64,000 nucleotides of DNA from JAQVEM01 sp964601205 (GCA_964601205.1 CAZRML010000010.1:1-64000), one strand, 5' to 3'; shown: positions 1 to 7,961, counted from the stretch's first letter. Notes: generated by a model from the sequence alone, not told the origin. Numbers and translations: made by a program.

Positions 1-1
1 T

Positions 2-196
2 TTTGGTGTAGTTACTGTTTTGGCATTGGCCGCAATTATTTGCGGAATCATGGCCAGGAAAAAATCAATCACAGAAAAGTTACCGGGAAAACGTGCAGCT
101 ACTATCGGATTGATCTTTGGTGGGATATCCTTATTCCTCACTATTTTCTTGATAATTGCAATATTTTTATTCTTCATTCCGTGGCTTGGTGCATAA
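2..196 (+). CDS. DUF4190-type small membrane protein, C-terminal part
   Basis: The frame is open from the window edge to a TAA, so the start is missing. The 64 visible residues form two hydrophobic segments joined by a short basic loop reading GIMARKKSITEKLPGKRA. This pattern of helix, Gly-x-x-Ala-Arg-Lys loop, then a second Gly-rich helix is typical of DUF4190 proteins, small two-helix membrane proteins of unknown function in Gram-positive bacteria. The family call rests on pattern only. Nothing downstream is on the same strand until the acetyltransferase at 1981. Confidence 0.6.
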   Translation, partial: FGVVTVLALAAIICGIMARKKSITEKLPGKRAATIGLIFGGISLFLTIFLIIAIFLFFIPWLGA

Positions 197-602
197 ATCG
201 GATCTTGAAAATTACTGATATATTAGCCAAGCGTTGTATTTATTGAGAGCCATTTATTGTTTCAATATCCTTTACTAATATTATTGAGTGTTGTTGGTAT
301 CATGCCACTTCTAACCAGTTTTTTTCACCAGATATATGCCACCTGCTACTGAGGCCAGGGTGGTTGATATTTGTTTATAAATGGCCTGATACTAACTTAA
401 AAAATGGACCAAAGAATGGGGTAAGGTCAGAAGAATCAAAATTTGGATAAAACCGTTATTAATTTATTAATTATGCTACTTTGAATATTAAAACAGGATT
501 ATTTAATTGTGCCGGTTACCGAGTTCTGTGTTAATTACCATATCACTTTCTACTTCATCCAGTAAAAAATAAATCGATTTAGAATTCAACATCTCTACTC
601 TG
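197..602. other. Intergenic region with no convincing gene
   Basis: This stretch separates the DUF4190-like gene from the PIN toxin, which converge on it. Only short open frames are seen. The best is a 29-codon minus-strand frame (503-592) just beyond the toxin gene, starting ATG but lacking a clear Shine-Dalgarno sequence and resembling nothing I recognise. No strong terminator hairpin is visible. Confidence 0.5.
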
Positions 603-1004
603 TTAGCTTCTAATTAAAAATAAAAAATCTGCAGGTCTTAATATTTTAATATCCTTATATGACCCTAATTTTATTAGATGCCTGTCTCCGGATATTATAT
701 AATCACATTTTGCTGTAACTGCACATTCCAGTATTTTATCATCATCAGGATCATCTTTTATAAAAACAATATTCTCATTAACTTCAATAAGATTGCAGAA
801 TTCAAGTATACTATCTATAAAAATTCTTATCTGGTTACTTTTCCATAAAAACTTCGACCTTAGCTTATCTTCTATCTCTCTTATTATATCCCTGCTTATA
901 AACACATTTACTTTTCCGAACCTGCAAAATTGAATTATTTCTTCACATACTCTTCCTAAAAAAGCTGCCGAAATAAAAATATTTGTATCAAGAACTATTC
1001 TCAA
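603..1004 (-). CDS. PIN-domain toxin (putative ribonuclease), COG1569-like
   Basis: This 133-residue protein has the single-domain PIN layout. The first metal-binding aspartate lies in VLDTNIFISA at the N-terminus. An acidic cluster DDPDDDKILECA sits near residue 95, and the late motif IISGDRHLIKL follows. PIN toxins are Mg-dependent ribonucleases that are neutralised by a partner antitoxin. The start appears to be TTG, preceded by AAGG seven bases upstream. The ribbon-helix-helix gene lies 9 bases upstream on the same strand, giving the usual antitoxin-first order. RNA substrate cannot be predicted. Family assignment is good; activity as a toxin is inferred from context. Confidence 0.85.
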   Translation of the reverse strand: MRIVLDTNIFISAAFLGRVCEEIIQFCRFGKVNVFISRDIIREIEDKLRSKFLWKSNQIRIFIDSILEFCNLIEVNENIVFIKDDPDDDKILECAVTAKCDYIISGDRHLIKLGSYKDIKILRPADFLFLIRS

Positions 1005-1013
1005 TTTACTGCC

Positions 1014-1247
1014 TTACTTCTCATGAAGCATCCTATCGATATCTTCCTCATCCCTTATTCTAAATTTTCTGGCAGTTTTATCACCCCATGCTCTTATTTC
1101 TGACCATTTTTTATTTGCATAATACTGCCTGAATGCTTCCCTTATCAAATCACTTTTAGTCCTACTCTCTACTTTTGATACCTTTTCAATCTCTTCATAT
1201 AATTCCTTGCTTAATGAAATATTTAAAATTTTTGTTTTTCTTGGCAT
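1014..1247 (-). CDS. Ribbon-helix-helix (CopG/MetJ-type) antitoxin
   Basis: A 77-residue protein. The N-terminus KTKILNISLSKELYEEIEKV has the beta-strand plus first helix of a ribbon-helix-helix DNA-binding domain. The second helix runs through TKSDLIREAFRQYY. The charged C-terminal half is the likely toxin-binding part. I chose the ATG preceded by GGAG and a six-base spacer. An in-frame ATG 18 bases upstream lacks a ribosome binding site and lies closer to the palindrome. RHH antitoxins repress their own operon by binding palindromes, which fits the inverted repeat immediately upstream. Confidence 0.85.
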   Translation of the reverse strand: MPRKTKILNISLSKELYEEIEKVSKVESRTKSDLIREAFRQYYANKKWSEIRAWGDKTARKFRIRDEEDIDRMLHEK

Positions 1248-1273
1248 GCTGGACTCCAGTTCCATTATATTTT

Positions 1274-1294
1274 GAGTAATACTTATTATTACTC
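1274..1294. promoter_or_regulatory. Palindromic operator candidate of the toxin-antitoxin operon
   Basis: GAGTAATA and TATTACTC form a perfect 8-base inverted repeat around a 5-base centre. It sits just downstream of the predicted -10 box and upstream of the antitoxin start, where autoregulating RHH antitoxins usually bind. The sequence is seen directly; the binding is inferred. Confidence 0.6.
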
Positions 1295-1298
1295 AGTA

Positions 1299-1326
1299 AC
1301 TATACCAGAACTTTAGATATATTCAA
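1299..1326 (-). promoter_or_regulatory. Sigma-70-type promoter of the toxin-antitoxin operon
   Basis: On the minus strand, TTGAAT and TATAGT are separated by 16 bases. Transcription would begin within or next to the palindrome, so repressor binding there would block initiation. Confidence 0.5.
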
Positions 1327-1378
1327 GTTTTATATATTTTATATTCGACCTTATAATAATTTTTCCCATCCTCTTCCA

Positions 1379-1885
1379 TTAATACGATAATCCAAACCCG
1401 AAAGGGAAAAGGACCCCTTTTAAACCATCATTATCGTTTATGGGCAGCTGGTCTACTGATTTAGGCCATGTATATGACAGTTTGCCCACTGGCTCATAAT
1501 CTCCAAAAATAACATCTGTAACTCCCTGTCCTTCAGTCCCCGGAAGCCAGGCTGCAATAAAAGCATCTATTTTATCAAGCCGGTCAGTTATTATCAGGGG
1601 ACGCCCGCTTAAAAGAATTAATACAGATGGTATACTGCTTCCTGACAGGTTATAAATCAATTCTGAATCCACTCCTCCCAGCATCATATCACTATCATCT
1701 CCCTTTGATTCGGCATAAGGAGTTTCACCTGCTACTATAATCACCACCTCTGCATCTTCCGGTACATCTTTTCCATCTATTGAATAAACTGCTTCTGTTT
1801 CTTCTGAAACAATACTTTTTATTGCTTCACGAATAGTTGTAGTTACTATATAAGCCGGGTTACAGACTAAAAAATTAAAAAAATC
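1379..1885 (-). pseudogene. GH3 beta-glucosidase C-terminal fragment (gene remnant)
   Basis: The open frame ends in LFPFGFGLSY, the hallmark end of the glycoside hydrolase family 3 C-terminal domain. It also holds GETPYAESKGDDSD, an LLSGRPLII-type strand and AAWLPGTEGQGVTDVIFGDY. Reading upstream of the first possible GTG start, the frame still encodes family-like sequence (TTTIREAIKSIVSEETEAVY, then a DAEVVIIVAGE strand) until a stop near 1886. The N-terminal TIM barrel with the nucleophile aspartate is missing, so no active hydrolase can be made. This looks like the tail of a deleted gene of normally 700 residues or more. Confidence 0.85.
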
Positions 1886-1980
1886 CTTATCAATCTTAGA
1901 ATTTTACAAGTCTTTATTTTCTTCTATCTATAATTCCGCTATAATCCCTATAAATAACAATTAATGATACAGGTAAAGCA

Positions 1981-2412
1981 ATGAAAATAATTCAGGCAAA
2001 AACCGGCGATTTAATACAAAAAGCATACAAACTCCGTATCGAGGTATTCGTAAAGGAACAAAATGTTCCCCCTTATGTTGAATGTGATGAGTATGATAAG
2101 GTAGCTGACCACATCATAGCCATTGATGAGAATTCCGGTGAGTGTATAGGATGTGGCAGGCTGGTAATAACGGATGGAATAGCAAAGATAGGAAGAGTCG
2201 CAGTTAAAAAAGACTGCCGCGAAAAAGGCTATGGCACAAAGATATGCCGGGAGCTTATAAATATGGCAAGAAAGGCCGGCATAAAAGATATAAGATTACA
2301 CTCACAGCTTGAAGTAGCCGGCTTTTATGAAAAGCTCGGTTTTGAGCCGTACGGAGAAACTTTCATGGAAGCCAATATCGAACATATCGCCATGAAACTA
2401 CCTCTAAAATAA
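1981..2412 (+). CDS. GNAT family N-acetyltransferase
   Basis: At 143 residues it is a single-domain acetyl-CoA-dependent N-acetyltransferase. The acetyl-CoA pyrophosphate loop is KKDCREKGYGTKICREL (Q/R-x-x-G-x-G/A type), preceded by the strand AKIGRVAVKK. The C-terminal EVAGFYEKLGFEPYG is the usual GNAT end motif. The N-terminal RIEVFVKEQNVP is typical of the ElaA/YjcF branch. The substrate is unknown. It is transcribed towards yjbQ, with only 9 bases between the two stop codons. Confidence 0.9.
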   Translation: MKIIQAKTGDLIQKAYKLRIEVFVKEQNVPPYVECDEYDKVADHIIAIDENSGECIGCGRLVITDGIAKIGRVAVKKDCREKGYGTKICRELINMARKAGIKDIRLHSQLEVAGFYEKLGFEPYGETFMEANIEHIAMKLPLK

Positions 2413-2421
2413 GGTATCCTT

Positions 2422-2838
2422 TTATTCCCCCATAACCTGTATGAATACTTCCCTTGAACGGGGTCTGTTATCATGGTCTATAACCACTATCTGCTGCCAG
2501 GTTCCCAGAACCGGACTACCACCAGAGACCGGTACCGTAATGCCGGGTCCCATAAAAGTGGCCCTTAGATGTGAAAATCCATTATCATCTCCCCAGGTCT
2601 GGGAGTGTCTGGTATGTTTGCTTCTGGAAATAAATTCTTCCAGCTGGTCCCTCATATCTTCTACCAGGGCCGGCTCATACTCAATGGTCGAAACCGAGGC
2701 AGTGGAACCAACCACGGAAACATTTACCAGACCATTTTTTATGCCGGACTGGCCAATAATCTCTTTTACCTTTTCTGTAATATCTTTAATATCTGAATAT
2801 CCTTTGGAAGAAACTGTTATTTTTTTGCCATATACCAT
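2422..2838 (-). CDS. YjbQ/UPF0047 family protein (secondary thiamine-phosphate synthase type)
   Basis: A compact protein of about 138 residues with the UPF0047 signature: an early serine/threonine strand with TASVSTIEYE, then TRHSQTWGDDNGFSHLRA, then GPGITVPVSGGSPVLGTWQQ, ending in a DNRPRSREVFIQV strand. Some YjbQ proteins can make thiamine phosphate from HMP-PP and THZ-P and are annotated as secondary thiamine-phosphate synthases. The physiological role of the family is not settled. I prefer the ATG preceded by GGAGG and a short spacer over the ATG 18 bases upstream, which has none. It is divergent from thiE, whose promoter lies in the shared 295-base gap. Confidence 0.85.
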   Translation of the reverse strand: MVYGKKITVSSKGYSDIKDITEKVKEIIGQSGIKNGLVNVSVVGSTASVSTIEYEPALVEDMRDQLEEFISRSKHTRHSQTWGDDNGFSHLRATFMGPGITVPVSGGSPVLGTWQQIVVIDHDNRPRSREVFIQVMGE

Positions 2839-3021
2839 CTCATCCTCCTCCATCAAAATATGACTTTAATAATATTTAATCTTAAATTACAAATAAAATT
2901 TTTAAAGATTAATTTTATTATATAAATATGCCAGAAATATAAAAGAGCTTAATCTAAATTTTTAGCCCAAACTACTTTAAAAATAAATTTAATCTTCCTG
3001 GCAATTTTAACTTTTCTACTT

Positions 3022-3051
3022 TTGGTATAAAATATTTATCTATGCTATAAA
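3022..3051 (+). promoter_or_regulatory. Promoter upstream of thiE
   Basis: TTGGTA, an 18-base spacer and TATAAA preceded by TGC give an extended -10 promoter, with a start about 75 bases before thiE. I searched the leader for the TPP riboswitch core motifs and did not find them. Confidence 0.5.
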
Positions 3052-3132
3052 CACAGTAGTCATTAAGAAGTAAATTCAAGGAAAGATAATAATCAGATTA
3101 AATATATGATTTAAAAGAGCCGGTGATATTTT

Positions 3133-3831
3133 ATGATAGAGAAAAATATTTCTGAGGGCCGCCAAAAAAATGAAAGAATAATTATCCCTGGCCCCTTCCC
3201 CATTTTAAATGTAATAATTGGCGGGCCATTATGCAGAGGAAAAGATTATTTAGAGCTTACCCGCGAGGTTTTAGAAGGTGGGGCGCGCCTTATTCAATTA
3301 AGAGAAAAGGAAGGTGAAACTGAAGACCTAATTGATACTGCCATAAAATTACAAAAAATTTGCCGGGAATACGGTGCATTTTTTGTAGTGGATGACCGGG
3401 TTGATTTAGCTCTGGACAGCGGTGCGGATGGGGTTCACCTGGGCCAGGAGGATATCTCGTCCACCGAGGCCAGGAAAATACTGGGAGAAGATAAGATAAT
3501 CGGAGTTTCTGTAACCGGTTTAAAACAGGCAAAACAGGCAGTATCAGAGGGAGCAAGCTACCTTGGACTGGGACTTATTTATCCCACCCACAGCAAGGAT
3601 TGTAAATTAAAGCCAGGAGGGGCACCGCTGGTAGCTTCAGTAGCTCCGGAGGTTAATATCCCCGTTTTTGCCATTGGCGGTATAACTCCTGAAAATACCC
3701 TTCCCCTTCTTAAAGCAGGAGCATCAGGGGTTGCGGTAATATCATCAGTTCTTAAAAGTAAGAGCCTGAAAAAACAGGTAGAAAAATTTATGAAAATTTT
3801 TGATTTGTTTAACCTTAATCAAAATAGCTAA
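3133..3831 (+). CDS. thiE: Thiamine-phosphate synthase ThiE
   Basis: ThiE joins HMP pyrophosphate and thiazole phosphate into thiamine phosphate. This 232-residue TIM-barrel protein shows RLIQLREKEG (pyrophosphate-binding QxRxK), FFVVDDRVDLALDSGADGVH, GVSVTGLKQA, the LGLIYPTHSKD loop, and PVFAIGGITPENT near the C-terminus. It carries an N-terminal extension of about 25 residues compared with short ThiE proteins; the predicted start has only a weak ribosome binding site, so the true start could be internal. The gene is followed after 37 bases by the PurM-ThiN fusion on the same strand, probably in one operon. No other thi gene is in the window. Confidence 0.92.
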   Translation: MIEKNISEGRQKNERIIIPGPFPILNVIIGGPLCRGKDYLELTREVLEGGARLIQLREKEGETEDLIDTAIKLQKICREYGAFFVVDDRVDLALDSGADGVHLGQEDISSTEARKILGEDKIIGVSVTGLKQAKQAVSEGASYLGLGLIYPTHSKDCKLKPGGAPLVASVAPEVNIPVFAIGGITPENTLPLLKAGASGVAVISSVLKSKSLKKQVEKFMKIFDLFNLNQNS

Positions 3832-3868
3832 TACTTTAAAAATAAATTAATCTAAGGAGAAATAGTTT

Positions 3869-5455
3869 ATGACAGGAAAAATAAGTGACCGACTATTTGC
3901 CAGGGCTATCCTGCCAAACAGGGGTGCGGTGCACCCGGAAGTAATAGTATGGCCCCAGATGGGCGTGGATAGTGCCATTTTAAAAATAGGTGACAGCTTT
4001 ATGGCAATTGCCGAGGACCCCATATTCCCCTCACCAAAAATGTCACCGGAAGACTTTGGCTGGCTTACGGTCCATATTGGAGCAAGTGATATCACAGTTA
4101 TGGGAATTAAACCACGATATATGACCTACTCCCTTCTGCTTCCTCCCGGAACAAAAGAAGATTATATTGAAAGACTTACCCTTGCCATCAATAAGTATGC
4201 AAAAGAGCTGGGAATTGCCATCACTGGAGGACATACTGGTTTTTATGGCTCGGTAACAATACCCACCATAGGAGGCATCACTGTCTGGGGGACAGCCAAA
4301 AACTATATTACACCGGCAGGTGCCCGGATTGGTGATTCCATAATAATAACCAAAGGAGCAGCCATAGAAGCATCTGCCCTTCTGGCAGCTGAACTCGAAG
4401 ACAGCATTAAAGCCGGAGGCATTGATATAAAACTGATAAAAAAGGCCGCCGGAAGGTTAAGGCAGGTAACCGTAGTAAAAGATGCAAGACTGGCAGCTGA
4501 AATTGACGGGGTCCATGCCATGCACGATGCCACCGAAGGAGGGGTATGCAGGGGCCTGTGGGAAGTTGCCGCGGCATCAAATGTGGGGATGGAAATTAAA
4601 CGTGCAGAAATTCCACTCCCCCGGGATATAAAAGCAATCTGTAGCTATTTTAACCTCAACCCCTATGAGGTTATAAGCGAAGGAACCCTGATACTGACCT
4701 GTTCTCCCGATAAGAATAAAGTACTGCTGGAAAAATTTAGTAAAGCAGGTATAGATACTGCCGTAATTGGAGAAGTAATACCTCCAGAAAAAGGTTGTTA
4801 CTGGATAGAAGAAAGTGGAGAAAAAACCGTGCTATCACCTCCGGAAGTAGACCGGTTCTGGGATGTATTTTTTAATGCTTTAAGTTATGAAAGTAAAACA
4901 CAGGATAACAATGAAAAAAAATTATGCCATGAGCTAAGCCAGGCAGTAGACAAACTGATAGAGGCTAAAATAACCAACCTTATTCCGGAGATCGGGTCAA
5001 ATATTGCCTATGCCCTGCCCCATGCTAAAAAACCTGAAGATATTGCTGCAATTCCGGGAAGATTGCTTCGTTTTAAGCAAGAGGTAAAAACTCTTGGAGA
5101 ACCGGAAATGGGCTGTTCAAAATATATGAGTGGAACCCTTATTGAGATGCGAAAATATTTTCCTGAAGCCCGCTGCATAATTAACCTTCGCAATAATGAT
5201 AAAATTCGAAATGCCTTAAAGAAACTAAATTACAATACGGTAAGTATGCCCGTACCTCCTGGTTACCGGCAACCTGATGAAGACTTTTACCGAGACTTAA
5301 AACTTACTTTATCAAGTTGCAAAGACCTACCGGATGTAATTAAAATCCCCGATAGGCTAAACCTTGAGCGGTTGATACTGGTTATTGATAAAGATATTGA
5401 TAACTTGGTTGAAAAAGTTATAGCGTTATCAAAAAGGGTAAATCAAATAAGATAG
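3869..5455 (+). CDS. HypE-like AIR synthase domain fused to ThiN thiamine-phosphate synthase domain
   Basis: A 528-residue two-part protein. Residues 1-335 are a PurM/AIR-synthase-superfamily module closest in style to HypE-related proteins: GVDSAILKIGD near 32, TGGHTGF near 119, HDATEGGVCRGLWEVA near 219 and NPYEVISEGTLIL near 264. Residues 354-522 match the ThiN domain: IPEIGSNIAYALPHAK, IAAIPGRLLRF, GEPEMGCSKYMS and a late LPDVIKIPDR. ThiN usually replaces ThiE and is normally fused to the kinase ThiD or to a DNA-binding domain. A PurM-type partner is unexpected. ThiL, the thiamine-phosphate kinase, is also PurM-superfamily, but its diagnostic motifs are not obvious here. The start has AAGGAG nine bases upstream. 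Confidence 0.85.
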   Translation: MTGKISDRLFARAILPNRGAVHPEVIVWPQMGVDSAILKIGDSFMAIAEDPIFPSPKMSPEDFGWLTVHIGASDITVMGIKPRYMTYSLLLPPGTKEDYIERLTLAINKYAKELGIAITGGHTGFYGSVTIPTIGGITVWGTAKNYITPAGARIGDSIIITKGAAIEASALLAAELEDSIKAGGIDIKLIKKAAGRLRQVTVVKDARLAAEIDGVHAMHDATEGGVCRGLWEVAAASNVGMEIKRAEIPLPRDIKAICSYFNLNPYEVISEGTLILTCSPDKNKVLLEKFSKAGIDTAVIGEVIPPEKGCYWIEESGEKTVLSPPEVDRFWDVFFNALSYESKTQDNNEKKLCHELSQAVDKLIEAKITNLIPEIGSNIAYALPHAKKPEDIAAIPGRLLRFKQEVKTLGEPEMGCSKYMSGTLIEMRKYFPEARCIINLRNNDKIRNALKKLNYNTVSMPVPPGYRQPDEDFYRDLKLTLSSCKDLPDVIKIPDRLNLERLILVIDKDIDNLVEKVIALSKRVNQIR

Positions 5456-5610
5456 AGCAGTAATAATTAATCTGTGGATTAAAAAATGAAGATGCTTAAT
5501 TAACTTCTTTTAGAAATATCTCAAAATTTATGCCAGGTCTCCTGATTAAACATTGAAAAAATTTTTTAAACTAAAATCCGTAATTAATCCATAAATAGTG
5601 CCTCCAATCG

Positions 5611-5639
5611 TTGAAAAAGTAACACCAGAATTATATAAT
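5611..5639 (+). promoter_or_regulatory. Sigma-70 promoter of the FmdE gene
   Basis: TTGAAA and a perfect TATAAT are separated by exactly 17 bases. The predicted start lies about 35 bases before the FmdE start codon. This suggests FmdE is transcribed independently of the thiamine genes. Confidence 0.7.
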
Positions 5640-5679
5640 GAGTCCTCAATAAATAACCACCCAAGACTAAAGGAGAAAT

Positions 5680-6393
5680 ATGATATACCGTGACGATATT
5701 AATGCCCTCGTAGCCAAAAATGACCTGGTTACCCTTCTAAAAAAATCAGCAGAATTTCACGGACATATATGCAGCTTTTCTGCTTACGGGGTAAAAGCAG
5801 GCTGTTATGCCATGAGAAGCATGGCTCTTACCAGTAAAGGAATGGAAGAAGTAATTGCCATAGTGGAAACCAACAACTGTTTTAGTGACGGCATTCAGCT
5901 TACTACCGGCTGTACTTTTGGTAACAATGGCCTTATTTTCAAAGACATAGGGAAAACAGCCGTTACCGTTATAAACCGTAAAAACAGCCGTGCCATAAGG
6001 CTTTCATTAAGAAAAGATTATCTGGACCTGAAAAAAGAAAAGTATCCCGAAGTCCACAGGTTATTTGAAAAAATAGTAGCCAGAAGGGAAATAGTCTCTG
6101 GTGAAGAGAGGTATAAATATTTTAAACTTTCAGAGCAAATTGCCATCAGTGAAATGGATGTGCCCGAAGAGGATATTTTTAACATAAAAAAGTTTGCACT
6201 GGAGCCTCCCGTATATGCTCCCATATATGAATCTATAGTATGCAGTATATGTGGAGAAAGCGTAATGGAAACCCGGGCACGCCTGAAAGATAAAAAACCG
6301 GTCTGTATAAGCTGCGCGGGAGACAGTTATTTTTATCTGGATGGTTCTGGCATTAGTTATTCTTCGTCTTCCTCGGCATGCGTAAGTCCATAG
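5680..6393 (+). CDS. FmdE family protein with C-terminal zinc ribbon
   Basis: At 237 residues this has the FmdE core: FHGHICSFSAYGVKAG near residues 26-41, with the His-x-Cys metal site, and NNCFSDGIQLTTGCTFGNNG near residue 70. A linker leads to a CSICGESVMETRA...PVCISC zinc ribbon near residues 189-215. FmdE was named from formylmethanofuran dehydrogenase loci, but the family is widespread beside molybdenum/tungsten enzymes and in other metal-handling contexts. Its exact role is unknown. No molybdoenzyme subunit is in the window. The last dozen codons, a serine run then ACVSP, lie inside the end of convergent cimA, so the tail may have grown by loss of an earlier stop. The start is well supported by AAGGAG. 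Confidence 0.85.
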   Translation: MIYRDDINALVAKNDLVTLLKKSAEFHGHICSFSAYGVKAGCYAMRSMALTSKGMEEVIAIVETNNCFSDGIQLTTGCTFGNNGLIFKDIGKTAVTVINRKNSRAIRLSLRKDYLDLKKEKYPEVHRLFEKIVARREIVSGEERYKYFKLSEQIAISEMDVPEEDIFNIKKFALEPPVYAPIYESIVCSICGESVMETRARLKDKKPVCISCAGDSYFYLDGSGISYSSSSSACVSP

Positions 6394-7961
6394 ATAACAC
6401 TATCTTCCAGCGCCTGCCAGCTTGCTTCTATTATATTTTCTGATACTCCTATGGTCCCCCAGCTTCCTTTACCATCTGAAGTTTCAATTAAAACTCTTAC
6501 TACTGCTCCTGTTCCTTTCTTTTCATTCAGGACTCTCACCTTAAAGTCGGTCAGGGTTATCTTTTTTAATACAGGATAGCAATTTTCAATTGCCTTTCTC
6601 AGGGCCTTATCCAGAGCGTTAACCGGACCGTTGCCTTCTGCAGTTTCAATTATCCTTTTCCCCTTTATTTGAACCTTGACAGTTGCCTCGGACATCATAC
6701 TGCCATCTTCTCTTTTCTCATTCAATACCCTGAAACTTTCCAGTTTGAAAAATTTTTTCTTTGTTCCGGCAACTTCTTTAACCAGCAATTCAAAACTTCC
6801 ATCTGCAGCTTCAAATTGATAGCCTTTATGCTCCATATTCTGGACTCTGTTTAATATTTCACTGACTTTTTCCAGGTCACCTTCCAGATTAATTCCGAAT
6901 TCTTTTGCTTTAATAATTATAGATTTCTTTCCAGAAAGTTCGGAAATCAGTATTGTTCTACTATTTCCCACAACTTCCGGGTCTATATGCTCAAATGCGT
7001 CTGAAAATTTACTTACCCCGCTTACATGCATTCCGCCTTTATGGGTAAAAGCATTGCGACCAACGAATGGCTGGCTTGGGTTGGCAGCTTGATTTGCAGT
7101 TTCATTTACAAACCTTGAAAGATTTGTTAAATGCTTTAGACTGCCCTCTTTTAGACAACTTTTATTTAATTTTATCTCCAGATTGGGTATTATCTGACAC
7201 AGGTCTGCATTTCCGCACCTTTCACCGTAACCATTTATTGTCCCGTGAATCATTCTTATTCCCTTTTGAACAGCCAGTACGGTATTGGCCACCCCACATC
7301 CACTATCGTTATGGAAATGTACCCCTATTTCCCCCCTGACTTTCTTTTTCACCCTATCAATTATCTCAACAACCTCACCCGGGAGGACACCTCCATTGGT
7401 ATCGCAAAGAGCCAGATAATCAGCACCCGCCTCGGCGGCCACTTTTAAAGTTTCCATTGCATACTTTGGATTCTCCTTAAAACCATCAAAAAAATGCTCC
7501 GCATCAAAGATAATTTCAGGAAAATACTGTTTTAAATACTCAATTGAATCAAAAATCATACTTAAATTATTTTCAAGAGAAGTTTCTATAACTTTTTCCA
7601 CATGGATAACAGATGACTTGCCCACCACACATACGGCGTCCGTGCCCGACTGAACCAATTGTTTTATGTTTTTATCATCTTCCACTTTAATATTTTTATA
7701 CCTGGTCATTCCAAAGGCAACTATTTTAGAATACTGAAACTTTTTATTTTTCAACTTTTCAAATAACTCCATCTCCTTGGGATTAGAAACGGGAAATCCA
7801 ACTTCAATATAATCAATTCCGATATCATCAAATCTTTCAATAAGCTGTAATTTATCATTAACCGAAAAAGATATATCCGCCCTCTGGGCGCCATCTCTTA
7901 AAGTGGTATCAAGAATATATACCTTATCTCTATTTTTTGATTCACTGTTCATCTTATTCAT
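6357..7961 (-). CDS. cimA: (R)-citramalate synthase CimA
   Basis: CimA condenses acetyl-CoA with pyruvate to citramalate, the first step of the threonine-independent isoleucine route. The 534-residue protein opens with LDTTLRDGAQRADISFSV, keeps the HMGL-type metal motif GVHFHNDSGCGVAN near residue 220, and has the C-terminal LeuA dimerisation/regulatory domain from about residue 385 (ETAEGNGPVNALDKALRKAI). Length and the DGAQ rather than DGEQ signature separate it from the LeuA encoded two genes upstream. It is the last gene of the branched-chain block, 157 bases after leuD. LeuCD next door is expected to act on its product as well. Its 3' end overlaps convergent fmdE by 37 bases. Confidence 0.92.
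   Translation of the reverse strand: MNKMNSESKNRDKVYILDTTLRDGAQRADISFSVNDKLQLIERFDDIGIDYIEVGFPVSNPKEMELFEKLKNKKFQYSKIVAFGMTRYKNIKVEDDKNIKQLVQSGTDAVCVVGKSSVIHVEKVIETSLENNLSMIFDSIEYLKQYFPEIIFDAEHFFDGFKENPKYAMETLKVAAEAGADYLALCDTNGGVLPGEVVEIIDRVKKKVRGEIGVHFHNDSGCGVANTVLAVQKGIRMIHGTINGYGERCGNADLCQIIPNLEIKLNKSCLKEGSLKHLTNLSRFVNETANQAANPSQPFVGRNAFTHKGGMHVSGVSKFSDAFEHIDPEVVGNSRTILISELSGKKSIIIKAKEFGINLEGDLEKVSEILNRVQNMEHKGYQFEAADGSFELLVKEVAGTKKKFFKLESFRVLNEKREDGSMMSEATVKVQIKGKRIIETAEGNGPVNALDKALRKAIENCYPVLKKITLTDFKVRVLNEKKGTGAVVRVLIETSDGKGSWGTIGVSENIIEASWQALEDSVIYGLTHAEEDEE

Noticed and set aside
2441..2863. 140-codon plus-strand open frame opposite yjbQ
   Set aside because: It is the complement of the well-conserved yjbQ gene, has no ribosome binding site and no recognisable protein features.
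2857..3132. TPP riboswitch upstream of thiE
   Set aside because: The conserved CTGAGA and ACCTGATC-type core elements were looked for and not found; only a promoter is visible.
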